Origin: Numida meleagris
Lineage: Eukaryota > Chordata > Aves > Galliformes > Numididae
Reading direction: 5' to 3'
NCBI RefSeq assembly: GCF_002078875.1
Contig: NC_034414.1
Coordinates: 36,100,790 to 36,164,789, forward strand
DNA: 64,000 nt
The notes below the pieces were generated by a model, which worked only from the letters and a program-made list of their open reading frames with translations, did no database searches and was not told the origin of the DNA. The position numbers were made by a program, and so were the translations under genes. Shown piece after piece: positions 1 through 12,900 of this stretch; position 1 is the stretch's first letter, and every line of letters begins with the position of its first letter.

Positions 1-1206
1 TCTTGAACAGGGTCTAAAGTTACTGTGTGACATCATGAGGCGCTTAGGCTCTAGCTTCTGTCCAGTCCCAGAGTAACAGAATGGTTGAGGTTGATTGGAG
101 TTCTGGAGAGTATCAGGTCCTACTCCTTCGCAGGCAGAGTCAGCTGGAGCAGGTTGTCCAGGACAATGGCTGGCCAGATTTTGAATATCTTCAAGGAAGG
201 GGATTCTACATTGTTCCTGACCAACTTGCGGTGTTTGACTACTTCATGGCAAGAAAAGGTTTTCCTAATGTTTAAATGGACTTTCTTGACTTTGCTTTTT
301 CTTATATCTACTTCGCTCACTCTTGTTTAAAGCCGAACAAGCCCAGTTCTTTCAGCCTCTCCTGGCATTTATGTGCTGTAGTCCTCTGTGTATCTTGGTG
401 GCTTTTTGCAGTAGCTTGCTCCAATATGTCCCTGTATTTCTTGTACTAGGGAGTTCCCAGCTGGACCCATTACTCCCAGTGCAGTCTCACAAGTGCTAGA
501 AAGAAAGGACAAAAATAATTCCAACTGCTGCCTACAGTCTAGTTTACTTAGATCTGTAGTCGGTTGGCCTTCTTTGCTGAAAGGTTGCACACTGATAACA
601 TTCACCACCACCTGGAGATGTTATTTCTTATGGAGAGGACTACCCCTAAAATTGTAGTTACCCAATAGGAAACACCAATTTTATGGATTTTTGTAGAATA
701 TACTCAGTTTGAATGTGAACTTTATGATGAAAATGTTAAGGGTGGTCAATAGTAGCAGTGATTTTGGACAGCCGAATGAACCCCGGTTAAAAGATATGGA
801 ATCACAGAATCATAGAATTGTAGGGGCTGGAAGGGACCTCTAGAGATCATCTAGTCCAACCCCCCTGCCAAAGCAAGCTCCCTCGACCAGGCCACACAGG
901 TAGGTGTCCAGGTGGGTCTTGAACATCTCCAGAGAAGGAGACTCCACAACCTCTCTGGGTAGCCTGTTCCAGTGCTCCTCACCCTTACTGTGAGGAAGTT
1001 CTTATGCACGTTTGTGTGGAACTTCCTATGCTTCAGTTTGTGGCTGTTTCCCTTTGTCCTATCACCACGCACCACTGAAAAGAGTCTGGCTTTGTCCCTT
1101 TGCCTCCCGGACCTTAGATATTTATAAACATGAATCAGATCCCCTCTGAGCCTCCTTTTCTCAAGGCTGAACAGACCCAGGTCACTCAGCCTTTCCTCAT
1201 AAGAGA
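1..1206. repeat. Left arm of a ~1.2 kb inverted repeat (partner 19277-20482)
   Basis: Every base i here pairs with base 20483 minus i on the other strand of the right arm. I compared the arms by eye and found no difference over the full length. Identity continues to the first base of the window, so the true arm may be longer. The arm holds an old CR1 (70-605), about 190 bp of other sequence (606-799), and the 3' half of a young CR1 (800-1206). Identity runs through the non-CR1 part, so this is one duplicated block, not two CR1 insertions of the same subfamily. The inner end lies inside the young CR1, which continues to 1623 only in this arm. Confidence 0.95.
70..605 (-). mobile_element. Old CR1 LINE fragment, 3' end at ~70
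   Basis: Read on the minus strand, this resembles the end of CR1 ORF2 and its 3' tail. A block like 'cagtgtgc' followed by 'aagaaggccaa' is followed by 'cttgtgagactgcactggg', then by the 'aggctgaaagaactgggctt' block, and finally by 'aacctcaaccattctgtta'. The reading frame is broken by many substitutions and small deletions. It is clearly more decayed than the neighbouring CR1 at 800-1623, so it inserted earlier. The identical sequence is present inverted at 19878-20413. Confidence 0.8.
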
Positions 1207-1623
1207 AGTGCTCCAGGCCCTTTATCTTCTTTGTGGCCCTCTGCTGGATTCTTTCCAGGATATCCCTGTCTTTTTTTGTACCAAGGAGCCCAGAACTGGA
1301 CACAATACTCCAGGTGAGGCCTGACCAGTACAGAGTAGAGGGTGAGGATCTCCTCCCTTGACCTGCTGGCCATGCTCTTTTTATTGCACCCCAGGATGCC
1401 ACTGGCCTTGGCCACCAGGGCACACTCCTGGCTCATGGCCAACCTGTTGTCCACCAGGATCCCCAAGTCCCTCTCTGCAGAGCTCCTCTCCAGCAGGTCG
1501 ACCTCCAGCCTGTACTGCTGCATGTGGTTATTCCTCCCTAGGTGCAAGACTCTACGCTTGCTCTTGTTAAACCTCATCTGGTTCCCCTCTGCCCAATTCT
1601 CTAGCCTGTCCAGGTCAAAACAG
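800..1623 (-). mobile_element. Young 5'-truncated CR1 LINE
   Basis: The 3' end, seen on the plus strand as 'aatcacagaatcatagaatt' followed by 'ggaagggacct' and 'gatcatctagtccaacc', is a typical CR1 terminus. About 820 bp remain, covering the C-terminal part of ORF2 and the short 3' UTR. Copying on the minus strand would start at 1623, so the element is 5'-truncated, as most CR1 copies are. It has few disabling changes and is about 95% similar to the copy at 26484-26822, which points to a recently active subfamily. Its 5' junction abuts a short perfect inverted repeat (1624-1631 with 1637-1644). Confidence 0.93.
851..1620 (-). pseudogene. CR1 ORF2 (reverse transcriptase C-terminal region), frameshifted
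   Basis: Two overlapping minus-strand frames make up the end of the CR1 ORF2 protein. The upstream frame (1620 down to about 1200) contains [12 protein letters not shown] and [14 protein letters not shown], both typical of the region after the reverse transcriptase palm. The downstream frame (about 1300 down to 851) contains [36 protein letters not shown] and DRTKGNSHKLKHRKF. The change of frame near 1250-1300 shows a frameshift. The endonuclease domain and the catalytic palm are absent through 5' truncation, so it cannot function. Confidence 0.85.
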
Positions 1624-3674
1624 CAGATGATCAATCATCATCTGTGATTGAGTTTGTTATCTGCAATACTGAATGTCATGATATTGAGTACAAGTGATAG
1701 AAATTGACCTGCAATAAAAAGTGAAAATGAACATCTACAGCAGAAAGATGGAATCATATTCTTTTAAATTGCTGGGGATCATCATGTATACTAAGATTAT
1801 GGCTGTAGCACAGTCATATATAATATAATGAACGATAATGAGTATGTTCTGGAAAGGAGAAATCCCACAAAGTTACTAATCAAGAGCCTTGTTTTCTGCC
1901 AACCTTAAGCAAAACTATCCCGGGAACTGCAGAATTCTGTTTCTTCTTCTTACACTTAACATCGTGGACAGATTTAATAAGAAATGGAAGGATGTTGCAG
2001 ACAGGTTCAGTTTGAAATAAGTGTCTACATTTTTAAAAATTGTTCATAAGCTGTGCCCTGAGCATCAATAGGTCTCCTGCTATTTCAGAAACATTTTTAT
2101 GGTTAGTACATGTATATCTCTAGGTATTCTGGAAGAAACCAAGGAAGTCAGTTCTGTATTGCAGGTGATCGGTCATTTGACATGAATTAGAATTTTTTGG
2201 AGGTCCACCATGTCTTTATGAAGGAGAGGCTGTAAATGGACAATTAAAAGAAAAAAAGAAATGCGTATAAGAGAAAACTGCAAATAACTTCAAAAATCTC
2301 ATGAAAGTTGCAGCTAGTGACATTTGGGCTAGCTATGTTTGATGTGTCTCCCAGAGATATGATTCAAGATGCTTGAAGAGTGGAAAAAATAGGATTAAAT
2401 ATTAAAATTTCCCTTCATGGTGCAAGAATGTTTTACATCACATTGGCAGTATAGAAATACACTGAATAAAGCATAAAGCAGAGTGGATGAATAATTTTTA
2501 ACAACTACTTCAGGACATTTAAAAAGAGCACCTGTGAACATCTAGTGCTTCAAAGCCTGATTTTTCAACCAGTGTTGCAGTCCATGTTGATTCCTATTAT
2601 TGACCTGGACACAGAATTATTACAAGAGAATAAATCCTTGTTCTCTGGGAGAAGAAAATTCCTGAGGAAATGCTTGCTGCTCGTATGGGCAACATAGAAT
2701 CTCAAGCATGTTTAAGGGTGCATTTTGTTCTTGAAATGGATAAAAGATTTTGCTGGCTGCAGAGTATGAAAGACCGTTACTCATATAATAAGGTTGTGTT
2801 TTAGTCTGGTGTCATGACTTAGCTGTTCACCATAAAACAGATCATAATGTCTGCTTGTATGTCTTGTGCTTGTTTCTTTCCTTAGAGTTGAAGCACTGCA
2901 CTTGTGTGTGGGACTGCTGAAAAGAAAATTATTGGGGCAAACTGACTTTTGTGAATAAGGAAATGCCTTCATGAAGAAGGGGAAATATTTACTAAGGGAC
3001 TGAACTTTATTTGTGGAGAAGAGGATCCCATGAGGAATTCATGAGTGGAAGAGTTACCTTCATCTAAGTAGAAGTATTACGGAGTATTGTGAGTTTTCTA
3101 GAGCTGTCCAACTGTTACTAAATGGACCAGATCATAGGTACTGAAAATTTATTCCTCTAAGCTGAAGGCTGGATTGAGAGTAGAAAGGGAAGGTCTTTCA
3201 GTTTGCAGAAGAGAACATGTTTATCAGTGGGACAGTATTTTGTTGGAAAGCCTTTTAGCTTCCAGCTGGAATTATTTAGGTCTTTATATTGTGGACAATT
3301 CCCAGTTCTTCTCATGATCCCAGGACGAAAATACATCCATTGTATCATGATAAAGTTATATATGACTGTGTGCATCTCTCTTTATGTGGCAAGACAGGAC
3401 CAGTTAAGTAACCAGTGTGGTGGTCTACTTATTACTGTTTTTGTTCTTAAGGAACCCAAAACAAGGGCAAGGCTATATGCTTGTTGAATGACTTGATTAA
3501 CTTGATTGCTGTTCAGATATTGGCTACTCTAAGCTCTCTTATTTATGAAGGCGAAGGCAGAAGACAGGACAAGGCTTAATACATCTTATCATAAAAGTTT
3601 CATTTGTAAAGAAACAGAAACAGGTATTTTTAAAGTACTGTGCATTTCTCCATCAAAGCAGTTGGATAGAAGAA

Positions 3675-3742
3675 AGTGTAGGTGACTGACTCGAGGTTAC
3701 TCTAGGAAGCAGTAGCAGAACAGAATGCAATCATGCATTCAG
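3675..3742 (-). mobile_element. Possible MIR-like SINE relic
   Basis: The stretch 'ggtgactgactcgaggttac' followed by 'aagcagtagcagaacagaat' resembles the reverse complement of the MIR core, where a 'gacttgcccaaggtcac' block is followed by 'agtggcagagc'. It is short and eroded, so this is a resemblance only. A chance match cannot be excluded without a profile search. Confidence 0.3.
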
Positions 3743-5846
3743 GCCTTGACTGCTCATTAGCGTCCTGCAGTTGGTGGTTTATAGACAGTATTTTTCTTTT
3801 TGGAAGGTAAAACATACTGTAATCAAAATCTGTAATAAGTACGTTTAAAAAGGAAAGAAAAATTAGTATGCTTTCATGCTTTTTATGAGTTCATGCTTTT
3901 AATTGCTTTTAAATTGGCAGGAGAAACCTGAACTCTCTTAGTGGTCTATATTATCAACCCAACTCCTTGTTTGTAAGTGGAAGTATGTAATGTAGTAGAG
4001 TGTGCCAGACAGTACTATTTTTATTTCATTTGCAAAATGTTAAAAACGGTTTCACAACATACCAAATTAAAATGATTATGCAGTTTCATATGTTTAAATA
4101 CCTGGTCTGAACAGATATTTCCATTCTTTTCTTTCATTCCTTTCTTTCCTTTCTTTCATTGCATTAGTCAAGTATTTGTGATTGTGAAGTCAATATTTCC
4201 CTTGACTTCAGTATGCTCAAATGTTACTCTTTGTTCACTGAAGAACTTGGAAACATTGAACAGAGGAGGTAGACTGAAAAATAATAACAACTTTTTGGAT
4301 ATGCTATGAGTTGTTGATCTTTGCACTTTCTGTTGGAAACTATGAGATGGTAGCTGAAGAAATTGGCACAGGGCTTATTAAACTGGGGCCTTCTTTAAAA
4401 TACAATAATTGTTTTAAAAATTTTGATATTCATTTAGAAAATACTGAAAATCTTTTATAGTGTTTAAAATATGTGGAAGCTATCAAACTGTAGGAAACTT
4501 ATTTTGCAGGAAACAGTATGTTCATTATTGAAGCGGAACTGCACAAACTACTTCATAAAGCACTAATCAGACATTTTGAAAGTGCCTTTTAACAATACCT
4601 GAGATGCACCTCTCTTAATGAGATTATTTTAAGATCAAATATTGACAGATGTGTTTCTAACTGTTTGAAATTCTGTCAAACTTGAAATTTATTGTCCCTG
4701 GAGAGCTCATAAAACTTTTTTTTCTAAGAAACTCTTTGTTAGTAAAAAGTGATGAATTCTGAGAGATGAAATTTGAGTATTTCATTAAGGGAAAAATCTC
4801 AACTTTGTATTGGGCCAGCAGCTATAAATCCACAGAATTTTGAACGCTTAATATTGAGTTTTTACTTCTGTGGTGTGATTCAGTAGAAGAAGGAATTGTT
4901 GCTGTACATTTCTCCATGTCGGATTTTCAAAGTTATTTTTTTAGTGTCGTCATCAACTTCTTTGATGATTACTTCATGCCCATCTTTCTTTTCTGATGCA
5001 TGTAATATAAGGTATTAATTGCTTTTATTTATTTGTATTCTTATTGAAATATATCTTTTCTCCATAGAGATAGCAAAACACTGTTATTGATCAAGAAAAT
5101 GTAGTGCTGATTTAACATACAGTTAGCTTTTGAAAAACTAATATCAGTTGTAGAGAACCAATCTAGAAAGCAATAAACTTTCTGAAATAGTTCAAAATAT
5201 AAATTTATCATTCTTGATAAAAGTGAATCTATCAAAAAGAGTTCACTGGCTTCCTGTTTATAGGGTAAAGAGGTTGTTTTTGTGAAGCAGATTAAGTACT
5301 ACGCTTAATAAAACATGTCCATAATATTTGTAAACAAATCCTGTAATTTGTCTTTTGCTTAGTAGAAAGGCTTTCATTTCTCAAAAAATTTGCCACTCAG
5401 ATATATGTTTTCACACTTCCAGATTTTGTAGTTAAGATTAAATAAATTATGGTGGGTAAATAAGTATATATATTATATATGCTAAAGATCTGTGTATTAA
5501 TAAATATGGTACTTGTGTAAGAGATGCAGCTATTAACAATGGCAAAAAAAGTAGTAGTAAGTCCTTCACAAATAATTCCTTTCCTGGGAAGCACAAAACT
5601 TCTCTGAGAGAGAGTGGCTCTGTGAGCAAGGAAGAGGTGCTGAGTAGAATGTGCTGTGATGGAGCCATCAGCATTTACACCATTGCTTTTTTTCTTATTG
5701 GAAGGGTGATTATTACTGTTGCGGTAATGACTTTACTACTGTACACTGTAAAAGAATTTGGCAGACATGCATTATATTGATAAGTTAATGTAAATCCAGC
5801 CCCAAATGATTTTTTTTGAGAGCTTTGCTGTGCAGCAGAAGTATAC

Positions 5847-5866
5847 AAAAGCTTTTAAAAGCTTTT
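5847..5866. repeat. 20-bp perfect palindrome
   Basis: The 10-mer aaaagctttt occurs twice in direct succession. Each copy is its own reverse complement, so the full 20 bp is also a perfect palindrome. No associated gene or element is visible. Confidence 0.95.
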
Positions 5867-6905
5867 AGTGGAAAATTCTAGCCTAAACATTAGAGGAAGA
5901 AACTTCAGGTTGGTGGGCAGCGTTTTCTCATGCAGTAATAAATAGATTGCTGCAGTTAAGTCAGTTAATTTATCTGAACTGATTAAAAGGATGGAAATAA
6001 TTAAATAGATTGAACAAAAAAGATGGTTAATATTATAATGATTATCCTGGAAATTGAAATTAATTCCTGGAATATTTTCATTGCTTCTCAGTAATAGTAT
6101 CTAAAAATCTAATGGCAGTGCTAATGTAAATGAGGTCAAATATTCATAGTGTCAGAGGAGTTTGTATATATTCAAAAAAATAATTGGAGTAATGTTAGGG
6201 AAGGCCAGCTTGTCAGAAATACTGAGAATTCTTACAAACCAAAGAGTTTGAGGGAAAATTTGTACAACTTTTAACTAATCTTGCATGTAGGTCAAAATCC
6301 AAGCCTATCCAGTGATTTGATTTGATCCATTGATATTAAAATCTTCAAGAGAGCAGTGGTACTAGCATTCTTCCACTTAAAGTGGATTTAACAGTAACAA
6401 AAATGTCAAAATGATTGAAATTTGCGTTTCCCAGGCTTTAGTATCCTACTGGCAGCATAGGAGTGGATTAGTCATGAGCTCTCTTCTCTCTGATAGAAAG
6501 TACTCAGAAAAAGTAGTTGTAAACCATGAATCATTTTTTTTTTTTGCCATTAGTTATATCCAAACAATTCCACTGGTGTTAATGAAGTTGCAGAGTGTAA
6601 TTGAAAATAGAAATCAGCCCTCTGCCATTGAAACTTAATATATATTCTAAAAATGTTTTCTAGGAAAAATAAATTAGTTCTACCAATAATTTAAGGAAAA
6701 GGTGGGAGTTACTTAGCTTTAGGTTACAGTCTTGATGGGGTGAACACTTTTTGCCTCAAAGTTTGATGATTATTTGATTAATACACTGGTATTAATTTTC
6801 AGTTTATCAGTGAGATGCCCCCAAGAAGAAGTGAAATTGAAAAAAATAAAGATTAATTGCTGCTTATAATTAAACACATTGAAATAAAAAAAAAGCATAG
6901 TATTG

Positions 6906-6929
6906 ATATTTTATTTTATTTTATTTTAA
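6906..6929. repeat. (TTTTA)n microsatellite
   Basis: About four to five tandem units of attttatttt type form a short simple repeat in AT-rich sequence. Confidence 0.9.
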
Positions 6930-9900
6930 TGCTGGACTCCTGGGAGACAAGATTAATTGAAAGAAGAAAGAGAAGCAAGCCCTTAAGGCTGGATAATGTA
7001 TTGCTTTCAATTTCACTTGCTAGTATAAACAAGGCAAATGCTGAAGTTGCTCAAGAAATTGAAATTGGGTCTGCAGATATGTTTAAGTGAAAAGTTCTAG
7101 TAAATGATAGTAAAATTACCAAGTTAAGACTTGTAGTGCTTTAAAGCAAACAAATACATTGAACAATATTTAAAGTTGTAGACAAAGTCATTCAGAACAT
7201 GAAGTCACATTTTCAGAAATGATTTATGTACACAAACTTTAATTTCACTGAGAAGCACAAGGGTTTGTAGGTACTTAAGGTTTGTTTTGAAAAATGGGAC
7301 TTTGGCTTCCAAATCAGTACTGTTTTTTTAATTGTTGTCCATTCGCAATAAAATGTCACTTACTTTGTGTTTTTGTTTTGAGGAAAACGTTTGTAACACA
7401 GGAGGACCTCATGCAATTTTCACAAGAAGTTGGCTTGAGTTCTTTTTATTTGCCAGAGTGGGATACTTTTGAAAGAACCAGTCAGTGCTTTATAGATTAG
7501 AAAACTCCTATTCAGGTAAATAGCAAAGGATACCAGCATTTTGCATGTTTACATTTAGAACCTAATAACACTATTTGCAATATTCAGGTGCTGTCAGTTC
7601 AATTTTAAAACTAGCTCTGTGCTATCGTGTGTTTTTAGATTTAATAATGTTCAGCATGCACTGGTACCCTGCTGAGTGTGCTGATGATGCAAAAATTCTG
7701 TTCCTTTTGTAGAAGGTGTGGTCTAGCCTTTTAAATTAATACTGAAGTACAGGAATTCTACCCAATTTAAGATTTTCACTACCAACTGTATATTTAATGA
7801 ATATGTGCCACTCGGTGGCACCATACAGTGTGCCAGGACATGAAGTTATCCAATGAGTAGAGCATTCATTTAATATTTATTTAAATTTGAAATGAGCAAA
7901 ACTAGACAAACTGTGGAATTAGTACATTGCTCAGTGAGTTTTACATAATGTAGAAAAAGCAGGCCAAGGGTATAACACTATGTTAAATATTTTCCTCAAT
8001 TTAAGGAATTCTTATACCTCTAATTATCTTGTAAAGGAGATCTGTTTTATCTTCTCTATCTTAGTTCAGAGACAAGCAGACAGAGATGACTTTTAGAATA
8101 TTTACATTACCATCTAGCCTTTTTATTACATTAGGAGCATTGTGCAAGTTTAGATTTGCTGGTTGTGTGGCTAGGGAAGTTATAAATGCCTCCCCAGGAA
8201 GCTGGCTGTCCTCCGAGCCAATTGAGACATTCTGTTCTGCCAGCTCTTAGGGCCAGGGAACCACTCTGCTGGCAAGAGCACCTGGCATTTCTCATGGACC
8301 TTCCCTATTGTGTTCAGGCCATGCCATGTTCACTCTAAATACTTGAGATTAATGTGTAGCAAAAAAGGGAGAAAGAAGCTCTGCCAAGCAGTATAGTATC
8401 AAAAGATCTGTGTGAAAGCTATATTAAAGATTACTGAAGAGGTGGCTTTTCTTCTGTCATGATAAAGGTACAAAAATAATAATGATGATAATAATTGAAT
8501 TTCACTTTGTAACGTACCTTGGAGCATGATCAGTTCAGGCCACCATCAAAGCTCAAAGAAATCAATCAGGGGAAAGACTCCCTGTGATTTCTGGTGATTT
8601 TAGATCATACTCCAAGTCTAATTTTCTTAAAAACTCTCCTTCAGCAGTAGCTTTAATGTGTTTAATAGTATTAATTAGGCTTGAAGAATGAGAAAATCAA
8701 TAAATTTTACTTTGATCCTTGATAACTTATCAAGGTAGTCAACACACTAGATAGTGTCTGCAAAATGAACATTACTTCACAGAAATCGTGTGTAATTTCT
8801 GAAGTTTAGAACAGTACTTTTAGTACTTTTCACATTGTGGACATAGGAAAAATGTAAAAAAGTGGACTATTACATGGGCTATCATGTAGACTTCTAGGAA
8901 TTTCCAAAAAACCACAATGCATCCAAGGCTTCATGCTGTACATTTTTTTCAGGTGTAAAATGACTTTTAAAAGATTTTGAAAAAAATTAACTCCCACTGA
9001 GTAAACCATTTTAGTACTTTAAAAGTTTTACTTTACATTATAAAAAAAGAAAATAAGAGTGTTTAAATCCTTAAGTATCAAGCTGATCATGAGTTATTCA
9101 CATTCGACCTGTCCAATAGTGCCAACATTGATATGTGTGAATTTCTCAAAGAGTGTCCAGCGTACTTCACAGGTTTAAGTACTGCCTACTGTAAGGTTTT
9201 ATGACTTAGAAGTTAAAACTTTACTCAATGTAGATACTAGAGCCAAAAAAAGTTATATACATTGATACTGATTACCAAATTGAGTCTGTGCTGCTAAGAT
9301 GCTCAGATTCTCTTAGAAGCTTGTCACTTCTATTTAGGATGTCTGATATTTTTTTCATCAGTTGGGACTTAGCCCAGGTGAAATCAGTGAGACTATTATT
9401 CAGTTTCAATGAAAGCTAGGTCGTACTGTCAATTCTATAATTCCGACCTGTAGGTACATTCTAGAATGCTGTCATATGCATGCAAGTGTAATTATGTGAG
9501 CCTTAGAAAACACTGGATTTCTATTGCTGACATCTGATAAATATTTGGGATGTAGTAAGGTATAGATCAAGAGAATTGTATCAATGTTCGGTATGCCTTG
9601 AACCTGTTGTTTCCCTTCCTTTTATTTGTTATCTTTTGTAAATGCTTGTGATGCTCTTTGGAAAGCCAGTTTTCAACTTGTGTGGCCTTTGGCTAAGAGC
9701 AGAATTCTCACAAAATTCTTGTTATGTTAGGACTATTGGCCAAAAGAACAGCTACAAGTCCTGAGTAAGAATGTTTCATTGTTAACACTAGATATTAAAA
9801 ATGTTATTATTTGATAGTAAAGTAAAAATTGGTATTTCCAAAAGGCTCTGAGTTGTTGAGTTTTATTTTTGAGCTCTTTGGATTGCTATTTACTGAAATT

Positions 9901-12900
9901 GTGGTGGAGAAAATCCACCAACTCCCATCTCTTTATTTATATATACATTTGAGCTTCACTCATATTAACCAGAGCATCTTAATTAGTACTTTTTATTTCT
10001 TTGCTTTTGAAAAATGAGATAGTTTTGCTGAAACTTTCAAAAAGACTGTTGTCTTCTCCAAGGTGGTCTGAGGAGGATCATAAATATATTTTCCTTTTTT
10101 TCTTAAGAAAAATGCCAGCATTCCATAGAGGGATGAGGAGTAGCAAAAGTCACCCAGAACTTCATGGGACAATGTGTGCCATGCTTTTAAAGCCTCAGTG
10201 ATGCCATTGTATTTTGCAAGATGATGGCCTGCAGGTTGGCCAAGGGTAGCTATCAGTAGACTCAAAAAGACATAGCTGGTAAACTGATGGTTTTCTCTTT
10301 TATGATGAAGTTAAAACAATATACAAAATGAATTTGAAAAGAGGATCACTTAGAAAATGATGGACTGCAAGTGCTTTAATTAAAAGAGAGGCATAATCTG
10401 TTTTATAAAAATACATAAAGATGAGGAGACATAAAGGCAAATGTTAAATTGCAAGGTACATGTGCATAACATATATCAGAAAAAATACTCATATATTTGC
10501 AAAATATGTGCAAAAATGTAAAAGCCAAAAGTGAGAAAGCTGTGGTCAAGTAGAAGTTTTGAAATGTGAGAGCTACATTTACTCAAAAATAACAAAGATT
10601 AAATTTAGATGATGAGTAAAAACCATGTTAGTCATAGAATTAACAAGGTTGTCTTCATCCTAGTTGGATTTTGGGGAGGAAATGAGATGTTAATTTTCTT
10701 TGTTTTGCTTCGTTTTGTCTTCACACATGGTAAGCTGCTGACCAGGGCTGCCCTGAGCACACCAAAGCCTAGAGCTTGATTAGCCTTTGGGTACTACTGG
10801 ATTGTAAATGATGGCTAAAATATTAATCCAAAAAGAAAACAGATAAATGACTTGGTATGAATTGAGGCCTACTTCAAATAGAATGAGTTTTTTCAATTTA
10901 GAGCTACAGGGAGAGTTGACTGGTTTGGCAGAAATTTTGCTAGGAAGTGGTTTTGGTTTACAGCTGTGGTAGTCACAAGAATTGGAACTGGGCGTTCCTT
11001 GAAATGCAAATTTTTGCCAGGGGTTTTTGAACTAGGCCAGGAAACCTAGGTACTCACTGGCATTTCCCTCCCTTTTTGTGGAACTCTGTATTTAAGGGCC
11101 CATCAGTCTGGAGTGCCTGATGGGGGAAACAGAAAGCTCTTTCTTAAGTGGAAATATGCTTTCTCTGACTCAGATCTACCCTCTGCATCTCATTCCGAGT
11201 TGTCTGGAGTGTCAAGTTTAGTTAATTGTATATTCCTCGTGAGTAGGAAAACTGGAAAATCTCTTCCTTTTGGTTTGCTTTTTTGTATTTTCTGAAGCTT
11301 GGATTTTTTTTTTTTTTCTTGGACTCCAAGAAAGCTGTTGCAAAAGCTGAATCAGTAGCTTGAAAAATGTGAGTTATTATTGACTGGCAGGATTGGTTTC
11401 AGCATAAACAATTGGATTGGTTTGAAGGGAAGATGTGACTCACAGAAATGAAATTTCCTTTTTTTTTCCTTTTTTTTTTTTTTCCTGTGTGTGGATTTGA
11501 TTGAGCTTTACCTCACTTAAAAAAAATAATGAAGAGCTGCATGTTAAATTTCCTACAATGTCATGAATTGTAATACTGGATCCAGTGTCATTAAATTGTA
11601 GGTTTTTTTTTTTTGTTTCTTGTCAGCTACAACAATTTCAGCAGAGCACAGTCCGTGTGAAAGTATGAATAAAATTCAGGGAGTAGCATCAAGGACTTCT
11701 GAGCTCAGGAAACTGAGTTTGGCAGTGCTAATTTGTATTAAAGTTGTTGTTGCATGACAGCAGGAAAAAGATTTAATGCTTGCCACCTGAATCAAGCCAT
11801 GGAACATTGGTTTCTATAACTGCCATGAATTTGAATCAAGGCCAATATCTCTAAATTTGAAATAAACTGATATTCTGTCTTGAAAGAAGATACAGGCCAC
11901 TTATGTTGCTGAAAGTATTTAGATAATGTATTTCAATTTAATTTTTAGCTGTGTATATCTTTCAAAGTTTTAGGTGCTTTAGCACTGGCCTTTTTTACCT
12001 TGTCTGTATTCCAGCAAATGTGCAGTCTTTCAGTCATTTATTTATCAGTGCCCAGTCTTGAACTAGTTCTGATTTGCACAAGACCACAGATGCTGATTTT
12101 ACTCCTGCTATCACTGCACAGCCACTTACCTTAATCTGAAACTCGTTTTTCTCTCTTATATAACTGCATTAATGGGGGAAATCAGATTTCAAGCTGAGTG
12201 GTCACACTACGAAATTTTAAAGGGACCAAATACAAAGCTTTGTATCCTGATCCTAGTGCAACAGTGTTGCCTTTACAATGCCATAGTGTGTTGCTACCTT
12301 TCTCTCTGAAGGATCCACAAATTCTTTGCAACAAGAAGGCCAAGGATAGGATTTCTCAGCTTCTTTTCAGAAAACAGGCGTGAGTTAGAAGACTGGCTTT
12401 GAATCTCCATATAACCGCCACACATTTAACCACTATTATTTAGCATTGAACAAGAATGATTTGAATATTTACACAATATCTGCGAACAGAACTTAAATGA
12501 AACAGAGCCTTTAATTGCTAAATCTAAATTAAATTTTGAATGTTCTTCCATGGCTGAATGCACATGGTTGTGTGAAGTTTCAGGACTGGAGGTCTGAAGA
12601 CTGAACCCAGCAATGCTTGAACCAAGCTGCTTTATTCCTGCCCGTACCCTTTTATCAACAGTTTCTGTTTTTCATTGGGTACAGACGGTCCAGATAATTG
12701 ATCCATTACATTGGAATAACTTAATCCACTATTGTAATTCAGCAATCTAGGTTGCAATGCAGCAGCTGTTTCATAGTGCGCAAGAGCAGTGCACAAAGAT
12801 TTTGTAATGGACAGGGAAGAAGATATGGTATGCATCTGAAAGTGCCTGGGAAACTTGGAGAGGTAGAAGGCAGCTATTCCGCTAAAATTATTTGATGTCT

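Larger units (their letters stand above)
1645..10000. other. AT-rich non-coding DNA, no gene recognised
   Basis: I see no CR1 terminus and no exon with convincing homology. The plus strand is visibly rich in T and G. Open frames are short (under about 80 codons) and start mostly at non-ATG codons. Minor items listed separately are a MIR-like relic at 3675-3742, a palindrome at 5847-5866, a pentanucleotide repeat at 6906-6929 and an exon-like frame at 7383-7500. Confidence 0.6.

Noticed and set aside
800..1623. The three young CR1 copies (800-1623, 19271-19683, 26484-26822) as one triplicated segment
   Set aside because: The copy at 26484 differs from the arms at roughly twenty positions and shares none of their flanks, so it is a separate insertion of the same subfamily.
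11090..11295. TATA-like 'tatttaagggccc' as a promoter for the frame at 11113-11295
   Set aside because: There is a single weak match, the downstream frame is short and unrecognised, and no CpG island is present.
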